From the NCBI RefSeq assembly GCF_030052815.1, contig NC_079505.1, positions 77,694,351 through 77,758,350 of the forward strand: DNA of 64,000 bases, read 5' to 3'. This document shows positions 34,450 through 45,918 of this stretch, piece by piece (the first letter of the stretch is position 1; each line of letters starts with the position of its first letter). The position numbers and the translations under genes are program-made. The notes under the pieces are model-generated. The model did not search any database, was not told the origin of the DNA, and saw only the letters and a list, made by a program, of their open reading frames with translations. This DNA is from Hevea brasiliensis (taxonomy: Eukaryota; Streptophyta; Magnoliopsida; Malpighiales; Euphorbiaceae).

Positions 34450-34802
34450 CTCCAGGACTTCAAAATCTCGGCGTAAAGCATTGAGAAGAGATTTCTTAAC
34501 CTTCTGATTACCACCAAACTTCCGTTTCAGCGAGTCCCAAACAATCTTAGATGTGCGACGGTCTAAGATTTGTTCGAAGACAGTTCGATCAATGGCCTAA
34601 AACAGGTAATGTTTGACCTGATAGTCTTTGGTTCTTGCGTCGTTCAGCTTTGCCTATTGAGCTTCAGTCAATTTTTCCTTAAACCTTTCTCCACCAAGTT
34701 CCACAAACCCTTAGCTCTAAGCAGATTTTCCATCAGTTCACTCCAATGATCATAATGACCATCGAAGTGAGGAATCTTTGTTAAAGTTTTGTCGTCTGAC
34801 AT
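34450..34802 (-). pseudogene. Copia gag N-terminus, broken
   Basis: The natural gag start is the ATG at 34802-34800 (MSDDKTLTKIPHFDGHYDHW). The frame is lost by an indel near 34690, and the correct continuing frame then contains two in-frame TAG codons (near 34647 and 34598) before joining the open frame at 34449. This copy cannot make full-length gag from one frame. Confidence 0.85.
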
Positions 34803-34859
34803 TCTCTCAGTGTTTGACAATTGAAGATTGCAATCTCACTTTTCAGAAACCCAGTGGGG

Positions 34860-34871
34860 GCTCTGATACTA
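34860..34871 (-). other. Copia primer binding site
   Basis: Minus strand TAGTATCAGAGC followed by CCCCAC, two bases inside the 5' LTR. It differs by one base from the usual TGGTATCAGAGC. Confidence 0.88.
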
Positions 34872-34873
34872 AT

Positions 34874-35115
34874 TGTTAAATAACTTTAAGCAAAGAAACT
34901 GAACTATGAATACTCACAATTGGATTTCTAATCTGCAATCATAACCAGTACAGACTTGGCTATATATAGCCTTACAATGACTAAAAAGAACACACGAAAT
35001 CTGAATAAATCACAAGAAATTAGGACTCCCTAAGGAATAGAACTTCCCTAAAGAATAGGTCCATTATCTAACAGAAATTATTTCAACAGAACATAAAGAC
35101 TAAAACTTCCTAACA
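34874..35115 (-). repeat. Copia 5' LTR (right)
   Basis: 242 bp, TGTTAAATAAC...CCTAACA on the plus strand. The same GGCTATATATAGCC palindrome is at 34958-34971. Almost identical to the left LTR. Confidence 0.93.
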
Positions 35116-36538
35116 GTATGATGATTATTTAATCAATTTATGAGATTAAATGATGGTCCTTTCTCTACCATAAAGTCATATGTACTCACTCTCATAAAAT
35201 TAGAATCATATCGGGAAATGCATCTATAGATAAAATTTTATTTGTAAATTAAAAAAGATTAAGAGAGAGAAATTAATTTATTGAATTGAAAAGTATCTCT
35301 TAATTATTAATATAGTTCAAATAAACTTTAAATCATATAAATTTTTCAGATATATAAGAATTTATGTATTTAAAATTCATAATAAAGTGATAATTAAATA
35401 TTATATTTATAATTCATATTATATTTATTTATTATGACTTATAAAGTAACTTTTAAATACTGAAATTTTAAATAATTTAAATTTAAATTTATAATCAACA
35501 TAATTTTGATTTTTTTATGATAGATCTGGATAGAATTAAATTATACATCCTGAAATTTTAAGGATTAATAATTAATTAAAAAAAAATGGCCAAATTAAGA
35601 TCTGCCATGATGAACGCGTTGAAGTACGTATTAAAGAAAACCTTTGGGGAAGTGTTTTGCCCGAAAAGAAAGAAATTAAAAAAAATAAATAAATTCAAGT
35701 GGCCAATTTTTTTTTTTAACTGACAAGTGGCCAAATTGAATCTTGCCATGAGAAGTTCACGGAAATCGTGTTGACAGATACGAAAATTAAAATAATAATT
35801 AAAAAAAAAAACTAAAATTCTTGACTTTGGTCGAATACAATTTGGCCAAGAGGATCAACACAAATGTGTTGGACATAAATTGAAGTTTGGAAACTTGATT
35901 CCCAAAAGCAATATATATATATATATAAATTCGACTTTAATAATTGAGTTTCGATTATAAAAGAGTTTTAGTAATACATTGTGTTGTAAAGGAAATTTTA
36001 TTTTATTTTTTATGACTTTTCTACTCAATTTAATTAAAAATTATAATTAAAGTTTATTATACAATAAATATTAAGTTTATTAAAAAAAAATTATATACAT
36101 GATTGATGATATTTATTTCTGTTAGTTAGTCACCAAGTGGCCTAGTTAACATAAAATAAAATTTAGACTTAATCATACTAAAAAGTTAAATTTTATTTTT
36201 ATTCTTTTATGATTTAATCTAATCATTTTAAAAATTGAAAAAAAAATTATCTAATTATAAAATTAAAATTGAAAAAACTGATATGGCATGCCGTATAGCA
36301 TTTTTTTTATTTAAAAGATACATATATAAGTTATGAAAATACCAAAAAAGAATGCAGTCTTGTTCCACAGAAAGGATTTATACAAGGCACCCTTAGCATA
36401 ATGTCTCCTTATTTATTAATTTTCTTGTAATTTATTTTTATATGTTTGTGTTCGGATCGATGGATCATTGCACAGTTGATCAAGTTTTATTTGAACATTT
36501 CAATACATATTAGAGACAAGCGTGTACATGCATGAATC
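35116..36538. other. AT-rich intergenic DNA
   Basis: No gene. Short related segments GGCCAAATTAAGATCTGCCA (35587) and GGCCAAATTGAATCTTGCCA (35732) look like a local duplication of about 140 bp spacing. A short (TA)n lies near 35910-35926. Confidence 0.5.
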
Positions 36539-37083
36539 TATGGCTGAGCATAATTCGGTTTAAACTGAAAAATTGAATCGAACTAAGTCAATTCGGTTCA
36601 ATCGGTTTGATTTTAAAATTTAATCGGTTCGGTTAGGTTTTAAATTATAAAAATTTCAGTTATTTCGGTTCGGTTCGATTTTGAAGAGAAAAAAATTGAT
36701 TAAACTGAACCGAACTGAATAGTGATTTATATAGTCAAATCAAACTAAATCGAACCGAATTGATTTTTGAATTGATTTATTTTTAAGAAAAATTTATGAA
36801 TTATATTTAATTATATATATATTAATTGTTTAATTTCATTGATTAATGGTTATTAGATTCAAACCAAAGTTAAAATTAAATCAAATAACTTGAAAATTAA
36901 GTCTAAATTAAAAAATCAATAAAAATCAAACCGATCGATTTAAATCAAATTGAACCGAAATAGAGCGGTTCGATTCGATTTTTCACCCATTTCGATTCGG
37001 TTCGATTTCTAAAATTTACGGTTCGATTTTTATATTTTAATTCGGTTCGGTTCGGTTCGGTTTGAACCGAATGCTCACCCCTA
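36539..37083. mobile_element. hAT-like MITE, copy 2
   Basis: 545 bp, ends TATGGCTGAGCA and TGCTCACCCCTA as inverted repeats. It is flanked by an 8-bp duplication CATGAATC (36531-36538 and 37084-37091); TA follows on both sides, so the duplication could be read up to 10 bp. Interior words TTCGGTTCGG and AACCGAA repeat many times. Homologous to 29213-29755. The 8-bp target duplication and end motif favour the hAT superfamily. Confidence 0.8.
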
Positions 37084-40000
37084 CATGAATCTAAACCTTT
37101 CAAGATTGCAAATATGTTAACTAAGGGTTTACAACCTAAAACATTTAAAGAATATGTACTTGAAATAGATCTTGGTTATATTAATGAAAAATGTATTGGC
37201 TTTAAAACTCTAAACTCATTAATGTATTTTCTAACATATATTAATGAATTTCCTATTTTTTCATAAATGTATACACATTATATTTTGAGTGAATGATAGC
37301 ATAAAAGTTTTTTTAAGACATTACTAAGTACCATTATGTGTTATACATATAACTAGTATGAACTTACTATGCTAAGTTGCTAATGTTGTAGTATCTAGAA
37401 CGGAGTATGTGTAAATAATGTATAACTGCCATAATCAGACTTAATAATTTATCATAGCTAGATAATTATAAAGTACATTATGACAATGATTTGTTTATTT
37501 CACGTGTACCTAATGTTATACAATTAAAATTATATCACTTGATTATTGTGTCAAGTGAGAGAATATATATAAACACACTTTCTCTTTCATAAAGTTAGAG
37601 ATATTATGGTCATTTCGAGATATCTCAAGAAAGGTTTCCAATGTTAAACCTTTGTCTGTAAGAAGGGTCAAGAAGGAAAAATCAGTTTATTAAATCAATG
37701 TCTCTTTTAATTACTAACATGGCTAAAGCAAACTCCACATCAGATACGTACGCTTTCTAGATCTATAATGATTTATTTATTCAATATTCATTATTAGATA
37801 GATAATTGAATCTTATATTTATGATTTATTATAATTTATAAAAAAATTTTATATGTCACGCCTAATAGAGAAATATATAATTATTCTTAGAACTCTTATC
37901 AATAAGTTCAAACTTTTAAGTTAAGTGGTTTCTTGATATGATATCAGAGCATCTTAGACAAAAAAGTTTAGAGTTTGAATTCTTACCATCCCCGTTTATT
38001 AATTGAATATTTCAGCAAATGAATCATAAATAGATATCCTTGAACTCGTTTAGGTGAATTCTCAGTGATAGCATCCCGGAGAAGGAGGAGACAAAGAAGA
38101 AGAGTCAAGTCGACTCTAACCTTTTGCAAAAGCTCCCTTTTTGACCTTAGGGGACTCTTCTGCTAATTGTGGGTAGTATTTCGACTCCAGAGGAAGAGGA
38201 TGAAGAAGGTCTTCCCTAGAGACTCCAAGAAAGAGGGTGTCTAAATATAAAGCCAGATGTCTTCTACTTGAAAAATTATCAAAAAAAATAATGGGTTTAG
38301 TATGTTAAAACAATTCATAAACCTGTTAAAATTGTTAAATTTCAATTAAAACTTGAAAGTCTATTATATTTTTTCCCAAAAAAGAAATCCATTATATTTA
38401 AGATGTTATCAGCAGTGCACATTTTGGTAAAGTCCACCAGCTTGTATTTTATTTTTGGTCTTTGTACTTAAATTTTGGACATGTAATGTATATTATCAAA
38501 ATTTGTACATGTACATTATTGTAAATTAATGAAGTTTATAATTTTATATATAAATTGTGTATGAATGGAAATGTGATGGAAATTCCATATGGATTAGTAA
38601 TATATTATAAATATATTAAAAAATCATTAAATTTTTATTGAGCTTGAGCTCTGCTTATTGATATCTAATTAAATTTGAACTCGATTCACATTTAACTCAT
38701 TTATCAAATTCGTGAACTTGAGTCACATGTTTGTCTATCAAATTCTTGAGGTCCATTCATCAAAATTATTAAAAAAAAAGTTTTATTAATTACTATATGA
38801 AATTCATTTAATGGTAGATTCAATAGATCATAACAATTAAAATATACTTATAATGACAACATTAATTATATCTTATATAGTTATATAATTTAATCATACT
38901 TTTGATTTTATAATTATATTACTTATAACTTAATTATTTTATAATTATTAAAATGTTATATATATCGAAATTAATATATTAGTATATAAATAAGTTGGCT
39001 CATCAACCTGACCTTATAAATGAACCCATTCGTGATTCGACCAGTTTATTAAACTAGCTTCAAAATCAGGTTCGAACTCAACTCATTAAATAAATAAGCT
39101 TTTATCAAGCTGAATTTTGAGTATCTCCTTGACTCATTTTCACTTTGAGCGTTTGCTCCTTTGATGTTCGGAGATTGCAAGAGGGATAGATAAGATACCA
39201 GGGTCATTTCCTTGCAAACGGTGTACTTTCTTCATAGCCTCCTCAATCGATAGTTTTTTTTTTTTGTTAGAATTATGACTCAAAATCATAATGAGATTTG
39301 GAGAGACCTTTTTCTGATTTGAGTGGGAGAAATATTCCTCAATAAGATAGAAGAATATTTCCTATATAGAGTATAACTCTTATTTTAGTGTTATTTCTAA
39401 ATTGAGTGAGACTACTAATCAGATTATGATTGAGGATGATGAAAAATGTTATTTGACTTTCAACTCATGGAGTGAGATTGTCACCCATTGTAGAGAGGGC
39501 CATTGCCAATTGCTGCGGATTTGGCTCTGCTCATTAATGAGGGGCGTTTGCCCATTGCAATAGAGAGAGGCTTCGGCCTAAATTGGAGAAAGAACAAAGA
39601 ATTCAAGAGGAATGAATTTTTATCCATTGGTGAGAGGGCTCTTGTCCTTATAGTTAAAGACATCCTTTGTGGTGTAGTATTGTAATAATAAATATATTGG
39701 ATTATGATCGGTTTTCTTGGGTGTAATTGGGTTTATAGGTAGTATAGTTTTGAGCTTGTAATGATGATTTGTTATTGTTGATAGTGGAAGATGGTATACC
39801 TATAGATGTAGCCTATGTTGAGAGGGTGAACTACGTAAATATTAGTGTTTTGTATGTTTGCTTTATTTTTTTGTAATTTACACGCTTTCGCAGTGCACAG
39901 CATTTTTTTTTTGATAAAATGGCTTACAATAGATTAACCATGTTTGTAATTTGTATACTTTTTATCACATAGGTCATAAATATATCTGACTTTGATTGAT

Positions 40001-40326
40001 GAGTTGGTTACCATTTCTATTTACTGGTGATTTTCTTTATGCTAATTTGTGGTCATAAATTGGGTTACTTCTCGTCCCAATATGAGCGTAATACCTAAAG
40101 AACAAAACTGCAATATCAGAATATAGATTCCCGTTTATCTATTTATTTTTTTGTGTTAAATAACTATTAGTAGGACTGTTAAATTTTGGAGAGAACTTAA
40201 CTCAGGCTTATATATCAATGTTACAATCCAATTACTTATAATCACCCTTAATTTGTATTCAATCCTGTGGAAGTAATTCCCAACGAGGACTCCAGTCGGC
40301 ATATTGTGCTTAACGAAGCATCATTA
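37084..40326. other. Intergenic DNA with decayed repeats
   Basis: No supported gene. Near 37856-37965 the sequence TCTTGATATGATATCAGAGC, preceded by AAGTTCAAACTTTTAAGTTAAG, looks like an LTR end plus a tRNA-Met primer site of an old retrotransposon. The sequence after it (38040-38260, less AT-rich) may be its leader. Around 39490-39680 overlapping 60-codon frames on both strands are not recognisable. 40177-40260 resembles part of the solo LTR at 40962. Confidence 0.45.
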
Positions 40327-40790
40327 TTGCAATATTACTCATGTGATGCCAGCATTTTTAATACCTTACATGGCTATCCGGCTAAATGAGGCTGATTCTG
40401 AGTCAAGTCCAAGAAACCGCTCTCAACCAGGCACAGTGATGACAAATGATGCAGCAACCGATAGTGGGGCTCATTGGTGGATTTGCATGTCTGATTTCTG
40501 CATTATGGGCCATTTATGACAAAAATGGATGGTAATTTGGGAGCATAGCAGACAGATGGAAGTTCTTGATTAGTTATCTGGGATCAGAGTGGCTGGCTTA
40601 TCACTTTTGCCTTCATTTGAGATACATGTCTTTACATAATATTCCAGCCTTGGCTGATAGGTGGCAATTTGCAGAACATTCAGGAAATCAAGGTTGATGT
40701 GGTGAATTACTTAAGATTTGTTCCGGTAGTTGGTTTGGTGACCTATCTTCTCAGTTTGAATCTTGACGAGGAACTATAGCTACATGCAGT
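40327..40790 (+). pseudogene. Possible gene relic with a membrane segment
   Basis: Two exon-like pieces of unknown family. The first ends GLIGGFACLISALWAIYDKNGW (about 40467-40532), a glycine-rich hydrophobic stretch, and is followed by a GT. Upstream codons RLNEADSESSPRN are in a different frame, so a frameshift would be needed. The second piece, after an AG at about 40676, reads IQEIKVDVVNYLRF then VPVVGLVTYLLSLNLDEEL and stops at TAG. It looks like a short plastid- or membrane-protein gene but I do not recognise it. The intervening intron of about 145 bp is plausible. It may also be chance. Confidence 0.3.
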
Positions 40791-40961
40791 TCTTAACACA
40801 TTCAAACTACAGTCAGCTTTACAGGTTATGAACCAGTATTAATATATGTCTACAAAAATGAAACTTTTATATCCATGTTTGCTAGGAAGTAAATGTACCA
40901 CATGAAAAAAAAAATGTTATAGCTGTAATTTTATTTATTAATGAACTTCTTTTACAACTGA

Positions 40962-41173
40962 TGTTAAATTAGGAGAGAGTGCTAGTCAAATTATAATTTC
41001 TGATACTAGGTTAAATTCAAAGAGAGTATCTCTCAAATTATAATCAATTCATTTTAATTCAAGCTTATATAAGAGATTAGATTGCTTTATACATCAAAAT
41101 GACTAGTCAAGTCAATGTTGCAATCCAACCACTTATATATTACCCTTTTACTTTATATTCTTTCTTTCCAACA
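40962..41173 (+). mobile_element. Candidate solo LTR, 212 bp
   Basis: TGTTAAATTAGG...TTCCAACA with a CTTATATAAGAG box inside. Flanks ACTGA and ATTGA match at four of five positions. Related sequence near 40177-40260 shares the AATGTTRCAATCCAAYYACT word. Size and ends fit a short copia LTR. Strand is taken from the TATA direction. Confidence 0.5.
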
Positions 41174-41689
41174 ATTGACTAGTGAAGCTTAAGGAGATAA
41201 AAATTGTTGATTGATATCTTGATTTTTATTTTTTCTGTTTTCTGATTGTAAATCCAAGAATGATAATCAGAGCAAGACATAGCTGATATAAGTGGACTTT
41301 AGCATCCATTCACAGTATAACATGCTAATCTTAGCATCCATATTAATTAAGATCAGGCCATGAACCCAGTTCAAGCTGAGGCTTCCCCTGTACCCAATGA
41401 AACAGAGTTCTAACTGCAAATACCTTAATGGGAAAACATGACTTGTAGAGTTGGACCCCAATAATTTCACACATTGTTGAGCTCCCACTTGGGGAGAAAC
41501 ACCAAGTTCCAAATCTTAAAACAGAGATGATGCCAATCGAGAATTCGTGTATCATTGAAATATATGGCACAGTTACAGAAACCAGCAAATGCAAATACCC
41601 ATAGCCTTAAACATAATTGAACTGTGATAGTTGATTCCTCAACACCTAAACACACAAATTAACTGCAAAAAACCAAAACACATGTTCCA

Positions 41690-42330
41690 TTATGTGGTAA
41701 GATTGCCACCACTTTGCTGCCACAAATTGATGATATCAGTGGCCTGATTGAGAAGTATGATCATCTTCTTCTGGGATATCCAAGGCTTACTCTCTAGAGT
41801 GGTCTTGAGCTCTTCCCATGCATCTTTTCTTGGCCAAAAATAGTATGGACTCAAGGGAACAGTACCATGTCCAGGAATTACCTGATCAAGAGCCAGCCCA
41901 ATATTCTTCTCCATCCATATGAACTTCAACACCAACCTTGGCTTCTCCACTTGCTTCACCGTTACTCCAACTTTCTGCAAAATTCAAGAAACATACTAAA
42001 TAAAACAATTTATTCAGATACACAATGACTAGTAACTAAAGAAAGAGAGATTTGGACCTCAATTTCTTGGTTGGGGATTGGTTCTTCTACTTCCATGGAT
42101 TCTTCTGCTTCAGTGGGCATTTCAGCTGCGAGAGCTTCTGGGGCTGCAAAACCAATCAGTCTTTGGTTTCTGGAAATGGGCCCCATTTTTGGGTCAAGAA
42201 TGGTTGAAGAGTGTAACAGATTGGGTTTGGGATTGATGAAAATGCTGGCTTTAATTGTCTTGCAAGAGAGGGTCTGACAAGGAAATGGGGACTGTGTGAA
42301 AACGCCAGATTGAATTGCCATGGATAACAT
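41690..42330 (-). CDS. PSRP3: Plastid ribosomal protein PSRP-3 (cS23, Ycf65 family)
   Basis: Two exons on the minus strand: 42330-42058 and 41974-41690, with GT..AG borders and phase 0, giving 185 residues. The first exon is a plastid-targeting N-terminus (serine- and hydroxyl-rich, few acids; [18 protein letters not shown]) followed by an acidic linker ([11 protein letters not shown]). The second exon is the conserved Ycf65 domain: [64 protein letters not shown]. The protein is part of the small subunit of chloroplast ribosomes. Start at 42330 is chosen because it is the first in-frame ATG; an alternative ATG is at 42321. Length is normal for the family and the frame is intact. Confidence 0.95.
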
Positions 42331-43470
42331 CTTCTTCGTGTTTTAGAGAGAATTTCTGAGGATAGAGAGTGAGTTACAATGTTAGACCATGGTCTGATAC
42401 TCTGGTCTCTCTCTTCACTGACAAGAAAGGACCTGCGTTTGGATAAGGCATTTGGGGTATCAGCTCAGAGAGGTGCAATGAGTTCCGCAGCAAAGGAGAA
42501 TGGGGCTGGCTGGAGGGCCAGGCCTACACTAGCGCCGAATTTTCAATACCAATGTGGGCAACAAGTAACAAACTCTAGTGAAGGGTCCAAGCCCATCTGT
42601 AAACAAATTAAATTATATATTTACTTTTTATTTTTCTAAAAAAAGTGTGTTACACATTTATTACTTAATAACATTAATTCAAAGTTTATAGTATTGAAAT
42701 CTAATGTGTAAAACAATATAAGATGGAAAGTTGTATTAAAAAAAAAAAAACTAATGGCCTCTTTGAAAAACAATAATATAATGAAATTTGATGGTACTTT
42801 TATTATATGTGATTTAGAGTTTGAACTTGAAATCATCTTAAAGTTATATTACTTTTTTTTATTATTTTTTAAAATAAAATCACCATATCACTTAAAAAAT
42901 TATTGCAATTGAAAATTTTATTTTGAATAAATTATTTTTATTTTTTATTGTACCATAATTAATATTTATATTTTTATAATTTAAAAAATATATCTATAAG
43001 TTTTGATTTCATCGAATTCATTGTCAATTTTAATGTTAATTAAGAAATTAAAAATGGTTAATAAGAGACTAATTATTATTAATAATAAAATTCAAAAACA
43101 CAAATGTTCATAATATTAAAACTCTGTGATGAAATAATAATTTATCTTGAGAGATATTAAGATAGTTTCATTCTTCATTGCCAATGAAAATTGAGAAAAA
43201 TGGACAGATTAATGAAAATGTATAATCAAATCAAAGTTTAGAAACATTTTTATGAGTTTTTTTTTTTTTTTTCCTTCTTTGCTAAATTGTTTGTCCTCTA
43301 TCTTGAATTTGAGCAAAGATGGATCATGATTTTGTGTGCGCTTGAAGTCTCAATAAAGTATACTAATCAATTTTTATGTAAAAAATAAAATTAGCTATAG
43401 AAAAACAGATTTTTTATAAATTAAAATTCTACCCACCCATTAATTTGGATGAATGGAGATTTTCTTACAA
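42331..43470. other. Upstream region of PSRP3 and AT-rich DNA
   Basis: 42331-42600 holds the leader and promoter of the minus-strand gene and is less AT-rich. The rest is AT-rich with a T-run near 43257-43272. The plus-strand frame at 42379-42639 is a by-product of the promoter sequence. Confidence 0.55.
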
Positions 43471-43935
43471 ATTCAGAGTAAAACCGGTTGATTCACCACA
43501 TCCATTATATGCTCGGTTTGCCACATCCACCCAAAAATCGATCCCTTACAGATAACTTGTACCAGCTCAAGGCTCATCAACGACACATCCACAGACAAGT
43601 GACGCACTAAGCCCCAATCCAAGGAGTACAACTGATCTAACTTCAGTTTGATAGAAAATCACGAAACATATGGGACCACGTTGCTGGGGAAAGCCTGAAG
43701 GGCCCTGGGAAATATCTTAGCGAGTGTTTTCCAAGAAAGGCTGTATGATCTTCAATGGATTCTTTGCAGGAAGACGAAATGTCTTAGAAATGATAATCGG
43801 CCTCTGTGCTTGATGGTATTTCAATGTAATCCCAATCTCTATAAAGCTGGAAGTTCTCATTTTCATTGCCATAGCGACCAGTGGCTTGCTCAAATACAAT
43901 TACGCTTTGTCTTGTACATGAGAATATTTATGTGC
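43471..43935. other. Less AT-rich island of unknown nature
   Basis: Around 450 bp with balanced base composition between AT-rich flanks. Minus-strand frames here (60 codons at 43717-43899, and VRHLSVDVSLMSLELVQVIC further upstream) are not recognisable. It may be a decayed exon or transposon piece. Confidence 0.35.
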
Positions 43936-44084
43936 GTGTTTGGGGTATGTTATTAGATTATTAATTGAGATTTCCGGTCTACAAAATTAAAATAGGTGGT
44001 GAGTAGTGACAGGCACTGCCACCAGGTTGCTTGACAAGGCTATTAATTGCTTACCCTAGGCTCTTTTTGGGGGGAAAAGTGGCA

Positions 44085-44845
44085 AATTTTCACCGGCTGT
44101 AACTGAACTTTTGAAAGTATTATATAAAATTCATCGATTTTAAAATTTTACACTTTCATTTCTTAACTTTTAAAATTATTACATTTCCACTCTTTATCTT
44201 TAATTTATTACCTAAAAATCTCTTAATTTTGAAATTTATTTCACTTCAATCGCTCAACTTTTTAAATTAGGTATTGTCACAATAGGAAAACATGTTAAAG
44301 GACTAACAAACAAATAAATAATCGACTAGAGCAGGGACCTTAAAAAATTATTTTCAAGAATATTCTTTTTGATTTTAAAAGTAAGGGAGTAGATAGTGAT
44401 TTACTTTTATTTTCATCGAGATAGAGGACAAAGAAGAGTGATAAGAAAGAGCAAAAGGAGAATTAGATATAAAGTCAAGAGAGAAAGTGCATATAAGAGG
44501 AGGAAAAGAACGAGGAAAAAGTGTAATATAAATTTCATATGTGATATATATATTTTTTAGATTCTTTTATTTTACACTATGACATTGTCATGAATAAGGT
44601 TGGTTGAAGATATGAGGTGTTTATAGTATGAGAAACTAAAACATAATAAATTTTAAAGTTAAGGGATTTTATGGTAACAAATTGAAGATAAAGGTGAAAG
44701 TGTAATGATTTTAAAAGTTGAGGGACTAAAATGTAATAAATTTTAAAATTGAGAGATTTTATAATAATAAATTAAATATGAAATATAAAATTATAACAAC
44801 TTTAAAAATTGAAGGATGACTAATAAAAATTAGTCAAAAAATTGA
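44085..44845. mobile_element. Fold-back MITE-like element
   Basis: Two long arms are inverted copies. Left (about 44100-44260) contains CTTTTAAAATTATTACATTT and CTTTATCTTTAATTTATTAC. The reverse complement of the right (about 44600-44830) contains CTTTTAAAATCATTACACTT and CTTTATCTTCAATTTGTTAC. The arms are about 75-80 percent alike by eye. The interior has a purine-rich stretch (44440-44520). No clear target duplication, so borders are approximate. Confidence 0.6.
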
Positions 44846-45918
44846 GAAATTATTTTCTTAGACTTTTCTTTTGTAATTCTCACAGCAATCCATAGCCCGT
44901 TGACTATAATTAAGCAAAGAACAAGGCGTCCACGTAAAGCTAAGGAAAAGGCAAAATTCTCCGGTGCTTGCCTGGGGAAATTATTACATGCCCTCTCTAA
45001 TTAAGCCAGTGATCGAGTTATCTTTTTCCATTCAACTTCCACTTTTTCAATTGCTCACGAAAAGTTTTCTTGACCAGAATTTAAAAAAAAATTTGAACGA
45101 TAATCTCACAAGACTTATTATGATTCTTCATCACTAAAACATAAACTTACCTGTCTAGCCTTAGTTAGTCCAGTGATTTTCGACTCTAATCAAAACTCCA
45201 ATTCAGATTTTATAACTTTAAAAACAACCACATTTTGCCTTAAGCAATCAAAGAGGATTTATCACAAACACCTGAAATTCGTGATCCACGCCCTTTACTC
45301 TGCAAGAACATGTAAGCGTCACGGGTTGAAATAATTACAGGGGTGAAAATAAAATAAAAAAATTTTCCATGACGAAATCAGAATATTTATTTGTTTTATC
45401 CCTCTGTCTTGTGATGCCGAGTTAAATTTGCATACATATCGCTTGATATAATATGTTATTAGCCTCATCTTTACTTCATTAACGACAGTTTCATTAAGGA
45501 CAGTTATTGAGTTTGGATTATCTGGCTTAAACTAATTAAATTTTGTTTCCTTGCCTATATTCTCTTTCAAGTTTCAATTCTCTTTCAATTTTTTTATGGC
45601 TAACTTTCCATGATTAAACTCTGGCCTCAGGACTGAGATAGTGAGATCAGCTAAATCCAGTATCAGGACTATTAGGTTTCTTTATTCATCAATTATCATA
45701 CACAACAGGAACGTTAGATGAGATGCAGAGTCAACAGAGTGATTTTGACTCCTCTACCGGTCTATAACTACCTTTCAAAGAAGGTGATATCGAACGACAT
45801 CGTTTGCAGCGTTATCTTTTCGTTTTATATTTCTGTATTGGAAGTGGCTGTGGGTCCTTCGAGTTTCATTCCAATTCTGAACTCTGATTTCTTTTCTTTC
45901 TCAAGGTCACTGAAGAAA
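44846..45918. other. Upstream region of the malate transporter gene
   Basis: No other gene. Promoter and leader are expected here. From 45718 an in-frame extension without stops precedes the chosen ATG; see the gene entry. Confidence 0.5.

Larger units (their letters stand above)
30571..35115 (-). mobile_element. Ty1/copia retrotransposon, near full-length
   Basis: 4545 bp with LTRs at 30571-30807 and 34874-35115, and a perfect 5-bp target duplication GTATG (30566-30570 and 35116-35120). A primer binding site (minus strand TAGTATCAGAGC, 34860-34871) and a polypurine tract (AAGGGAGGGTTT, 30808-30819) are present. Gag, protease, integrase, RT and RNase H follow in copia order. The LTRs are almost identical: one substitution plus two short indels, all near 30690. 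The coding region nevertheless has at least two frameshifts and two stops. Confidence 0.96.

Noticed and set aside
42379..42639. 86-codon plus-strand gene upstream of PSRP3
   Set aside because: It overlaps the promoter and leader of the minus-strand gene, has no family resemblance and ends in AT-rich sequence.
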